From: a virus
DNA length: 35,291 bases
Strand: one strand, 5' to 3'
Virus record (IMG/VR): IMGVR_UViG_3300027865_000023
Location: 1-35,291 of that record
Shown here one piece after another: positions 6,551 to 13,240 of the stretch. Position 1 is the first letter of the stretch. Each line of letters starts with the position of its first letter. Both the position numbers and the translations under genes were made by a program. The notes below the pieces were generated by a model that was given only the letters and a program-made list of their open reading frames with translations, did no database searches and was not told where the DNA came from.

Positions 6551-7994
6551 TTCTTCTATCCCTATTGGTTTCAGAACGCTTATCTTCCTTCTCGTCTTCA
6601 GCCGATGAAGGTCTCTCTGGCTCATTAGGCTTGTTACCCACAATGCGTTCTTCTGCTATATCATCAGGAGCTTTACCTTTCAGCTCGAGCAGTGTCCTTA
6701 TAAGTGTCTGTTTTTCCTCAAGCCCTATTGACTGCTCATTAAAAGCTAATGCAATATTGGAAAGTGTCACCGCTTTCCACTGAGCCATTTCCTCGTCTGT
6801 TCTAAGCTCTGGCTTTTTAAATTTAAAATCTACAGTGGCAATAATACCGTGCTCATATCTTAATATCATTTCGAAAGCTCTCCCATAGAGCTTCTCGACT
6901 ATTTTTTGGAAGCCACCGATTATCTTTATATATAGAACCATTTCAGCGGATGTGAAACCTTCAGAACCACCACCAAATTTTTTACTTAAAAGAACAGAGA
7001 ATGTCTTTAGCCCGTTTGCTATCTGGTTGTCAATAACATCGAGCAAAGGCTTTGGGTTAAACATAGCGCCTTGACCAGTTCTTATTTGTTCCACTTCCAT
7101 TGAATCGGTGTGGACAATATTTGCATCTGGCTCTATATTTTCATAATCAGCCCTTATTTCACTTAAGACATTTGTTACATAATCTCTTTTCTCTATCGGA
7201 CTTCTGACAGAGGGGGGCAGGTTTTTAGAAATCGCTTCCTCGAGTACCTTAAAGCCAAGCCTGTCCCATCCGTTAACATGGATAGCTCGCTGTAAGTCCT
7301 GCATGACCATAGCTTTAAATAAGATGGGCTGGATTGCCGAGGAAATCTGTTCCTCTCCATACGGGTCATCACCCATAGGGTCAACGGGTATATAAATTAC
7401 ATTTGCATAATCAAGGACTACCTGCTTCCCATCCTGATGCTGTTGCGGGACATAACGCCCGTCTTTATTACGGGCAAATGTTAAACTCCAAGGGTCTATA
7501 TAATGCAGAGTGTCCGCAGACATCTTTTCGTCAAAAACTATTTCAGCAGCAACAGCTCCCTTAAACAGGGCGTCAAGGGCAAGTTTAGAAGCAAGGCTGT
7601 TAATGTCTTTAGGTAAAGAAAAACCTTCTTCGCTTGGCTGCCCTAATCTTGAAAGTGTTTTCAAGAGTAGTTCCCTTGCGTTCTTGTTTATTTCGGTATT
7701 CTTTTTCTTTACGACAATACTGTGTCCACTTTCAAAAGTCCTTAGAAATGTGGTAATGGCAGAAGATGTTTCTGGAGAAATAGCCCTGATAACCTTGATA
7801 ATATTCTCATGGGTATAAGACCTTATCTCAGTCAGGTCTTTATTCTGATAATCCCTAAATTTTCTGCCGATTAAAGATATAGGCGCTACAGCAGAGAATG
7901 AATCATCAGCCCGACTTCGCCTGCCTGTCACGACAAGGCTGCCACTCTGGTTCTTTTTTCTGAAACGATTTATAAGTCCTGTAAAGAATCCCAA
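6534..7994 (-). CDS. Portal protein
   Basis: This 486-residue protein forms the dodecameric ring at the capsid vertex through which DNA is packaged. It lies directly after the terminase large subunit, the usual place. The sequence fits the phage portal family: an N-terminal basic segment, ITTFLRTFESGHSIVVKK, LHYIDPWSLTFARNKDGRYVPQ (wing region), VIYIPVDPMGDDPYGEEQISSAIQPILFK (stem entry), and a C-terminal EEKQTLIRTLLELKGKAPDD crown segment. The tail is charged and disordered. The start is a TTG at 7994 behind TTAGGAG with 6 nt spacing. The gap to TerL is 18 nt. Confidence 0.85.
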   Translation of the reverse strand: MGFFTGLINRFRKKNQSGSLVVTGRRSRADDSFSAVAPISLIGRKFRDYQNKDLTEIRSYTHENIIKVIRAISPETSSAITTFLRTFESGHSIVVKKKNTEINKNARELLLKTLSRLGQPSEEGFSLPKDINSLASKLALDALFKGAVAAEIVFDEKMSADTLHYIDPWSLTFARNKDGRYVPQQHQDGKQVVLDYANVIYIPVDPMGDDPYGEEQISSAIQPILFKAMVMQDLQRAIHVNGWDRLGFKVLEEAISKNLPPSVRSPIEKRDYVTNVLSEIRADYENIEPDANIVHTDSMEVEQIRTGQGAMFNPKPLLDVIDNQIANGLKTFSVLLSKKFGGGSEGFTSAEMVLYIKIIGGFQKIVEKLYGRAFEMILRYEHGIIATVDFKFKKPELRTDEEMAQWKAVTLSNIALAFNEQSIGLEEKQTLIRTLLELKGKAPDDIAEERIVGNKPNEPERPSSAEDEKEDKRSETNRDRRSGRGK

Positions 7995-8012
7995 TAAAAA
8001 CTCCTAATTGTG

Positions 8013-9905
8013 TTATCCACCGATTTTTAGACCAACTAAACTTAGACACCCTATTCGGGTATCCTTTGGATTTATTACTGAATATATTTCAAGTGCCTGA
8101 GACGCATATTTGCCAGCCTGACAGTAATGGTCAGGTTTGTTACCGAGCTTAAAATACCTGACCCCTAAGTGTCCCCTATTGATACCGTCCTTGCCAATAT
8201 TGTCACTTTCAGATTCCTTATGAACCGCAAGGTGGTGCTTAACAAAAATATCTAATACCCCACCATCGTCTTTCGCATATTCCCAATAGTGGGATTTGAT
8301 AGCATCAAAATAACTTTCCAAAACAAGATGCTTATTTTCCTTGACCATCTTAATAACATTTTCATCTTCGTCCTTGAGCTCAACCTTGAGCCTGTCAATT
8401 TGACTGCCTGAAGAATGATTCCTCCAGACTATATCTATAAATTCTAACGCTAAGTTATCAGCAAGCGCAGCATTGGGCAGCCTGTCAATCACTACAACTT
8501 TAGGCTTCCAGTATTCAATAAGTTTGCTTATCCTGCCCTTTCTAACATCGAGCCGATTATCCTTCACCTTTTCAACTCGGCTGAAGGCATCCATATCTTT
8601 GCTGTGCTCACAGTAGACCATCTGCCCTACGCCAACAGGATTTATGTCCGTCCTTGAATCTGGCTTGAGCCTTACAATTGTTATATAGCTTCCTTGGTCA
8701 ATCCCCATAACGTGTATATAATCTTCATCATACACACCCCATCGAAGGTCAGGGTTTATGTTGCTATATAAATCGTCTGCAACAATTTGAATTAAAGAAT
8801 CCCGGTATGGCTGACCGAGGGCAAAATTATGGAAGTCTTTTGTAGAGTGCCGATAGTCGGTATCTCTTGCCGAAAGCACCCTTGCTGCTGTGTTGTGCAA
8901 AGTAGCGAACGGAAAGCGGTATCCCCTTATTCCACTACCATTCTTAGTTCTATCTGGATATTTAGCAACCCACTCTGAATTGTGTGTTTTGTGCGGGTCG
9001 TTCCTATCCCATTTCCCTATCTCATGGAAATTAAGTTTTTCCTTACAGCTAAGACACATCCAATAAGGCTCTTCTGCTGGTTTTTTATCACCCTTCTCAT
9101 AAAAATGAGCCATAGAATCGGGGTAAATAACCTGCTGCCAATGATGACAGCGAGTGCACTTAATCATCCATTCGTGCTGGTCAGACAGCTCGAATTTACC
9201 ACTTATTAAAAAACCATCTTCCTCTGGTATAGTCGGAGTTCCATATCCGATATATAAGCCAGTGTGATACTTGTTCTTAAATACCTGCGCTTTCTTTAGA
9301 CGTGCATAAAGCATGTCCCTGATAGTGAGGTTCTTACCTTGGTCATATTCATCAACCGCCACTATCTCCGCAGGTATTGATTGGACTTTGGCTTCAGAAC
9401 CCCGCCCCATTGAATATAAAAAAGAGCCATGAAACGACAACAACGACAAGGATTCGCTTTGCCCCGTCTTAACAGCTTCCATTAAAGTCGGAGATTCACG
9501 GACTGCTTTAGTCTGCACCCTGTCTTTTACAAAATCCCTTACATCGTTCTCATTGGGGAACGAATAAATTCCCCTGATACCGAGAACACATTTTTCTTCC
9601 TCGCTCCCCTCTTCCTGATAATAAAAAGGCGTCAGGGAATATTTCATTAGAATAGCGAGAACCTTCCGCATCATGGTTTCGGTAGCACCGACCTGAGCAG
9701 CTTTTAAAATAAACTGTCTCGGGTAAACATCTTCAACTGGCTGGATACAGTATTCGTAACCCTGAAATGAAAAGGGCTCTCCGTTCAAAAAGGTGTTGTC
9801 ACATATCCACTCTACTAAACTTACGCCTGTATCAATATCTACTGACTTGTGAAACTTATATAACGACTGTTGAATGTCAGGATGCAGGGTTTCTAAAAAT
9901 TCCAT
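8013..9905 (-). CDS. terL: Terminase large subunit, GpA type
   Basis: This 630-residue protein is the ATP-driven packaging motor and nuclease. The ATPase shows a Walker A variant KAAQVGATE at 68-76, characteristic of the GpA family, and Walker B IVAVDE at 181-186. A zinc ribbon follows with C250, C253, C284 and C287. The nuclease domain has MGIDQGS (Asp403) and VVIDRLPN (Asp474), consistent with an RNase H-like two-metal centre. Length is normal for the family. The ATG at 9905 lies inside the end of the TerS-like gene, with an overlap of 29 nt, so the two are translationally coupled. The GpA type suggests lambda-like cos packaging, though I cannot see a cos site. Confidence 0.93.
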   Translation of the reverse strand: MEFLETLHPDIQQSLYKFHKSVDIDTGVSLVEWICDNTFLNGEPFSFQGYEYCIQPVEDVYPRQFILKAAQVGATETMMRKVLAILMKYSLTPFYYQEEGSEEEKCVLGIRGIYSFPNENDVRDFVKDRVQTKAVRESPTLMEAVKTGQSESLSLLSFHGSFLYSMGRGSEAKVQSIPAEIVAVDEYDQGKNLTIRDMLYARLKKAQVFKNKYHTGLYIGYGTPTIPEEDGFLISGKFELSDQHEWMIKCTRCHHWQQVIYPDSMAHFYEKGDKKPAEEPYWMCLSCKEKLNFHEIGKWDRNDPHKTHNSEWVAKYPDRTKNGSGIRGYRFPFATLHNTAARVLSARDTDYRHSTKDFHNFALGQPYRDSLIQIVADDLYSNINPDLRWGVYDEDYIHVMGIDQGSYITIVRLKPDSRTDINPVGVGQMVYCEHSKDMDAFSRVEKVKDNRLDVRKGRISKLIEYWKPKVVVIDRLPNAALADNLALEFIDIVWRNHSSGSQIDRLKVELKDEDENVIKMVKENKHLVLESYFDAIKSHYWEYAKDDGGVLDIFVKHHLAVHKESESDNIGKDGINRGHLGVRYFKLGNKPDHYCQAGKYASQALEIYSVINPKDTRIGCLSLVGLKIGG

Positions 9906-10611
9906 CTTCTAAAGCTCTTTTGAAAAGGGGTCTAATATCAACGAGTACCCTTTCAGCTTCCCCCTTCTCTTTTATTTGTTTTACCGCATCCCTCAACGCT
10001 TCCCTATTAAGCCTGTTAACGCTTTCAATCAGCACCTGAGTTATCCAGCTAATCATATTGTCAAGCTGTTTTTTCTTTTCTAAGGTCTGTTTGGAAAGTG
10101 TTTCGGAAGAGCGCCTGTTTATCTCTTTTTCTAAATCTATTCTGTCGTGTGCACTCAGTCCTTTTTGGTCTCTTAGTTTCAAAAGAGACTGCATCGAGTC
10201 ACCCGATATTTCCTCGGGGTCGACCTCTTCGCCTTCCGCTACCCTTCTGCCGACAACGGTTTGATGTGAAGCTGGTGGTTCACCCCTTTGAACCCTGCCC
10301 CTTATGGCTTCCTGAGTAACACCGACAAGGGCTGCAAGTTCCGAAAGAGTGAAAGCACCTTTCTTATTTAAATACCAATAAACATCATTGGGAAACTGGT
10401 CTGATTTTAGTTTCTTGGCTTTCTGTTTTTTACTTAGGACAGTAAGAATATCGAGGTCAGCTTCGTCATCGCTGTAATGCTTTTTGAGGTCGGTGAGCAT
10501 CTTCTCGACCCGATGAAGCTTTTCATCGTCAACAGAGCCATTCGCCTGATAATGAAGATTGAGTTCATTGAAGGCAAAGAAAGTGTTGCTAATATCATCT
10601 TTTAAGGACAT
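9877..10611 (-). CDS. Probable terminase small subunit
   Basis: This 244-residue protein has a central helix-turn-helix: AFTLSELAALVGVTQEAIRGRVQRGEPP, around residues 91-118 (described rather than fully quoted in the family sense). It resembles the DNA-recognition domain of small terminases. The flanks are charged helices, with a long helical C-terminus (DNMISWITQVLIESVNRLNREAL) that could form the oligomer. It sits immediately upstream of TerL and overlaps it by 29 nt, the standard position. The start ATG at 10611 has little Shine-Dalgarno sequence. The role is inferred from the HTH plus position, and sequence similarity to a specific TerS family is not established here. Confidence 0.7.
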   Translation of the reverse strand: MSLKDDISNTFFAFNELNLHYQANGSVDDEKLHRVEKMLTDLKKHYSDDEADLDILTVLSKKQKAKKLKSDQFPNDVYWYLNKKGAFTLSELAALVGVTQEAIRGRVQRGEPPASHQTVVGRRVAEGEEVDPEEISGDSMQSLLKLRDQKGLSAHDRIDLEKEINRRSSETLSKQTLEKKKQLDNMISWITQVLIESVNRLNREALRDAVKQIKEKGEAERVLVDIRPLFKRALEDGIFRNPAS

Positions 10612-10617
10612 AAATTA

Positions 10618-10815
10618 TTAAGGGATAATGGTAGAAATATGGTCTAACTCAATCCGCCAGCGCTTACATGTGGAACTGACTAAACTGTTGAAGGTTTTTT
10701 CCATAGCAGATTTTGAGCTGTAGGCTTCGGAACTCATTATAATATTTCCGTTTTCTGCCATAATCCGCATACGCCACTTTTTATTTTTGTCTTCGAAAAG
10801 CTCTATGTAATACAT
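10618..10815 (-). CDS. DUF1508 (YegP-like) protein
   Basis: This 65-residue protein matches the DUF1508 repeat closely: an aromatic start strand, KWRMRIMAENGNIIMSSEAY, then YSSKSAMEKTFNSL. The family folds into a small alpha/beta unit found singly or in tandem in bacteria, with no settled function. This is a single-repeat version. It lies 6 nt upstream of the TerS-like gene and overlaps the preceding Cys-rich microprotein by 13 nt. Confidence 0.85.
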   Translation of the reverse strand: MYYIELFEDKNKKWRMRIMAENGNIIMSSEAYSSKSAMEKTFNSLVSSTCKRWRIELDHISTIIP

Positions 10816-10940
10816 CCGTTAAGCACACATCCCTTCTTGGTATCACAATTTGTGATTTCATATGTCCCGTATATGAAATCCCTATTTGGACAGCCAAAAC
10901 ATACCTTAGTCCCTGCCAATGAACAATAACAATTTGTCAT
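10803..10940 (-). CDS. Cys-rich microprotein (45 aa)
   Basis: An ATG at 10940 opens a 45-codon frame ending within the start of the DUF1508 gene. It has seven cysteines (positions 4, 6, 14, 17, 32, 38 and 43), including CFGCP, a pattern for a small metal-binding or disulfide fold. Four bases separate its ATG from the stop of the next upstream microprotein. The function is unknown. Coding is supported by the Cys density and by the start-stop coupling on both sides. Confidence 0.55.
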   Translation of the reverse strand: MTNCYCSLAGTKVCFGCPNRDFIYGTYEITNCDTKKGCVLNGCIT

Positions 10941-10944
10941 TTAA

Positions 10945-11097
10945 TTACCTCAATATATAAGGGTATAGCTCAAGATGAAACACCATCTTACATTTAGAAC
11001 ATGTTAGAAAAATCTTGTGCAGTTCTTCCCGACTGAAAGATATTTCAAAGAGAGTGTTACCTACACATTCCTTTGCCCTGCACATTACTGTCTTCAC
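10945..11097 (-). CDS. Zinc-ribbon-like microprotein (50 aa)
   Basis: This 50-codon frame begins at a GTG at 11097 that overlaps the preceding TGA stop. An ATG at 11085 (46 aa) is an alternative start. Two pairs, C6-x4-C11 and C33-x2-C36, separated by about 22 residues with hydrophobic strands (TLFEISFS, KMVFHLEL) between and after them, look like a one-domain zinc ribbon. No specific family is recognised. Tight coupling to both neighbours supports translation. Confidence 0.55.
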   Translation of the reverse strand: MKTVMCRAKECVGNTLFEISFSREELHKIFLTCSKCKMVFHLELYPYILR

Positions 11098-11402
11098 TGA
11101 TAATATTCCCTGTCCAGTAAGCCACGATTTTTAAATGCTGTATAAGCCAACTGGTCAAGAATTTTGTGTTCCTTGTTCATCGGGGTTTTAAACCCCCACA
11201 GGTAAATATCGCTATACTTCCCCAACAGCACCTTGCCCCACTTCCCCATTTGCTTTAAAGCAATTTCACAATCACAAATAAAGATATGGGCATCCTCAAG
11301 GGTCTTACCCCTACCTTCTTTCTTGTAAGGGTTAGCTCCCCTGATGAAGCCGACTGCTGCTTTTGACTCGAGATACCTTGATATTACAGTTTGTAATGTC
11401 AT
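11094..11402 (-). CDS. Hypothetical protein (102 aa)
   Basis: This soluble, basic 102-residue alpha/beta protein has no motif I recognise. It contains IFICDCEIALKQMGKWG and the aromatic run KYSDIYLWGF. The start at 11402 lacks a clear ribosome site but lies 12 nt after a perfect 12-bp palindrome. It is the first gene after a 150-bp gap, so it may head the transcript leading into the packaging genes. Its stop overlaps the start of the zinc-ribbon microprotein. Confidence 0.55.
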   Translation of the reverse strand: MTLQTVISRYLESKAAVGFIRGANPYKKEGRGKTLEDAHIFICDCEIALKQMGKWGKVLLGKYSDIYLWGFKTPMNKEHKILDQLAYTAFKNRGLLDREYYQ

Positions 11403-11413
11403 AATATTAAAAA

Positions 11414-11425
11414 GGTAGCGCTACC
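11414..11425. promoter_or_regulatory. Perfect 12-bp palindrome, possible operator
   Basis: GGTAGCGCTACC is fully self-complementary and lies 12 bp upstream of the start codon at 11402, in the largest gap between the late packaging genes and the preceding block. A T-run follows it leftward. It could bind a dimeric regulator or form a weak hairpin. I do not see a good -35/-10 pair around it. The gap also holds a second dyad (ATCCGAAAC-TTCGGAT region, 11460-11482) with T's on the wrong side for a leftward terminator. Confidence 0.35.
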
Positions 11426-11553
11426 CGATTAAAATCAAATCTTTTTCCTGCTGTTTTTTTTCAATCCGAAACTTCGGATGAAGAAGGTGGGCAGATTTGT
11501 TTGCCCTTCTACTTAAGGTGGAAGTTATTATAAGAAATGATAAGAAGGCGGGG

Positions 11554-11769
11554 TTAAAGCTTTATTGCAGCTTTCATTATTACCTTAATAGCCTCAGCAT
11601 AATGGTATCTTACGGTTTGAGGATGTAACTTCATTTTTTTTGCTATAGCAACAAAAGCTTTACCTTTTAAAATTTTCTCAATAAGTATTTTTTTCTGTTT
11701 TCTATTTAATGTTGATAAGTTAAGACTCTCAAATTCCAGTTCTGGTAATTTCCTCTTTTTCTTCTTCAC
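11554..11769 (-). CDS. Sigma-70 region 4-like helix-turn-helix protein
   Basis: This protein has 71 residues: a basic N-terminus, then LNRKQKKILIEKILKGKAF, VAIAKKMKLHPQTVRYHYAEAI. The pattern of helix, turn and recognition helix (AIAKKMKLHPQTVRYHY) matches region 4 of sigma factors and LuxR/ArpU-like DNA-binding domains. Such small proteins in phages often switch on late genes, and this one sits just ahead of the gap before the packaging module. It starts at a GTG (11769) embedded in the preceding gene, overlapping it by 41 nt in another frame. Confidence 0.65.
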   Translation of the reverse strand: MKKKKRKLPELEFESLNLSTLNRKQKKILIEKILKGKAFVAIAKKMKLHPQTVRYHYAEAIKVIMKAAIKL

Positions 11770-11908
11770 TTAAATCTCCCATTGATATATCTTCATTTCT
11801 TACAGAAACATAATCTTGGTTAACGTAATTTTCAGCTTCTTCACACAATTCGATGCATGTAGTATATTTAATACATTTAGGACAATGTAACTTCTTTACC
11901 TTTTTCAT
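11729..11908 (-). CDS. Cys-rich microprotein (59 aa)
   Basis: An ATG at 11908 opens 59 codons. Four cysteines at 9, 12, 18 and 22 (HCPKC...TTCIELC) form a compact metal-binding pattern, followed by an acidic tail. It overlaps the coiled-coil gene upstream by 32 nt and the HTH gene downstream by 41 nt, each in a different frame. The pairing with a region 4-like HTH gene suggests the two may act together in regulation, but this is inference. Confidence 0.55.
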   Translation of the reverse strand: MKKVKKLHCPKCIKYTTCIELCEEAENYVNQDYVSVRNEDISMGDLSEEEKEEITRTGI

Positions 11909-12497
11909 GGTGCTCCTGTTCCGCTGGTCTCAGACCCCCTTTGAGTTCTTCGAGCCCACCAAATAATCTTTTTATTTTTCTCTTCTTTCTGTCAATCCTC
12001 GACTGAGCACTTCCTTTTTCTTTGTCAAACTCTCCCTTCCGCCTTGAATGAAAAAAGGACAGATTGAGCTTCCCTTCTGCCTCGACCCTTCTGGTTACAG
12101 CACGTTTAGTTTTCAGAGCATTTAATCTGAGCAATTTCCATATCCTTACTCGTTCCAGCCTTAATTCCCTTTCATCCTCAAGGGTCTTTTCGTATATAGA
12201 TGTGAATTTGGCTTTAAGTTGTGCAGCCTTATTCTCGAAAGCCTTACCAGTCCATTTTAAATATGTGATTCTTTTATTAAGCCTTTTTATATCTTCTTTT
12301 AAATCTTCATTCGCCAGCCTGTAACCGTAAGCCCTGCAATAGCGGGCACTCCTTACCAGTGGGCACATCCACGTACCAGAATGACACACATATCTCTTGT
12401 TGAACACTAACCACTTACAGGGGTTACTTTCGTTGATAGTCAGGCAGAGCTTTATAGGTCTTTGGGGCTTCTTAACACGCTTAATCTTCTGAAACAT
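11877..12497 (-). CDS. Cys-rich and coiled-coil hypothetical protein
   Basis: This 206-residue protein has an N-terminal region with five cysteines (18, 27, 38, 45 and 54), likely metal-binding or disulfide-bonded. Residues 62-185 are very charged and predicted to be one long coiled coil (LKEDIKRLNKRITYLKW onward). The family is unknown. It overlaps the membrane-protein gene upstream by 17 nt and the microprotein downstream by 32 nt. It might bridge a membrane partner and another complex, but nothing in the sequence proves it. Confidence 0.55.
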   Translation of the reverse strand: MFQKIKRVKKPQRPIKLCLTINESNPCKWLVFNKRYVCHSGTWMCPLVRSARYCRAYGYRLANEDLKEDIKRLNKRITYLKWTGKAFENKAAQLKAKFTSIYEKTLEDERELRLERVRIWKLLRLNALKTKRAVTRRVEAEGKLNLSFFHSRRKGEFDKEKGSAQSRIDRKKRKIKRLFGGLEELKGGLRPAEQEHHEKGKEVTLS

Positions 12498-12708
12498 ATT
12501 TCTTTTTCAAGGCTTCTTGGTTTTCTTTTATTGAGATGTCAAGACCAGAAAGCCACATTCTCATAAAACTTACGACAACGAACATACCAGCTACTTGCAG
12601 AAAGGTAATTGTTATCGGAAAAACATAATTTAAGATTGCCTGCATCATCCAAATAATTATAACGAGAACTATTATGGAAAATATTGTCGGCATGGGTTTA
12701 GTCTTCAT
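12481..12708 (-). CDS. Small membrane protein with two transmembrane segments
   Basis: This protein has 75 residues. Two hydrophobic stretches (about 8-27, IFSIIVLVIIIWMMQAIL; and about 31-53, ITITFLQVAGMFVVVSFM) are separated by a short loop and followed by a charged tail of about 20 residues. It starts by ATGA overlap with the TSCPD gene. In a phage this size and topology can mean a holin-like, superinfection or membrane-docking role. No lysis enzyme is visible nearby, so I leave the function open. Confidence 0.6.
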   Translation of the reverse strand: MKTKPMPTIFSIIVLVIIIWMMQAILNYVFPITITFLQVAGMFVVVSFMRMWLSGLDISIKENQEALKKKYVSED

Positions 12709-13073
12709 TTCTTTTCTCCTTCAGGTGGCTCTCCGAGCCCCTGTCCTTCTAACACCCTTGCGATACCATCAGCACAAGAGAGGGCATGTTTTGTTGTGTC
12801 TTTTTGCCAATCTATTGCCTGCCCACACATAGTCCCTTTCATTATCTTTATGATTTTTCTTAAGGTATCTTCTCCCTTAGAACTATCCTGTATAGCTATC
12901 GAGATAACTTCAGCCCATGCTTCCATCTGCACCCTGATACAGCTCCCGTTCCTGCCCGCTGTGGCTTTCAGACCTGTTATCGTATCTGGCTTAAGGGCGT
13001 TCCCCTTATGCGTTATAGTTAGATTTAATTTGCCACATCCTATCTTTTTTTCTACTGTGATACTTTTTGACAT
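12705..13073 (-). CDS. Stand-alone TSCPD-domain protein
   Basis: This 122-residue protein resembles the TSCPD domain found at the C-terminus of adenosylcobalamin-dependent class II ribonucleotide reductases. The similarity runs through LTITHKGNALKPDTITG, then GRNGSCIRVQMEAWAEVISIAIQ, TLRKIIKIMKGTMCGQ and the terminal SCADGIARVLE, which corresponds to the SCPDAIARAL-like signature. Cysteines at C49, C88 and C104 or nearby may bind metal. No reductase catalytic domain is present in the window. Such single-domain versions occur in phages and bacteria without a known role. Neighbours overlap on both sides. Confidence 0.7.
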   Translation of the reverse strand: MSKSITVEKKIGCGKLNLTITHKGNALKPDTITGLKATAGRNGSCIRVQMEAWAEVISIAIQDSSKGEDTLRKIIKIMKGTMCGQAIDWQKDTTKHALSCADGIARVLEGQGLGEPPEGEKK

Positions 13074-13240
13074 TTAATCTCCCGTTCCTTAGCCAAATAA
13101 CCCGCTAAAAATATTTCCTCATAATGCCCGTCATGCAATTTATATACTGAGTGTTTACCAAATACAAACCAGTTCTTTTTCTTATATACCCGGAAAGCCT
13201 TCTGGCAGCCCTTGGGCATCCTGTCGAAATATAGTCCCAT
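13052..13240 (-). CDS. Hypothetical protein (62 aa)
   Basis: This basic protein of 62 residues is rich in aromatic residues (NWFVFGKHSVYKLHDGHYEEIFLAGYLA) with two cysteines. The family is unknown. Its start (TAATG) overlaps the exonuclease stop, and its end overlaps the TSCPD gene start by 22 nt, so it is translated as part of that chain if at all. Confidence 0.5.
   Translation of the reverse strand: MGLYFDRMPKGCQKAFRVYKKKNWFVFGKHSVYKLHDGHYEEIFLAGYLAKEREIKCQKVSQ

Noticed and set aside
11460-11482. Inverted repeat with T-run (ATCCGAA / TTCGGAT)
   Set aside because: The T-run lies on the upstream side for both possible transcripts, so it does not form a standard terminator in the leftward direction.
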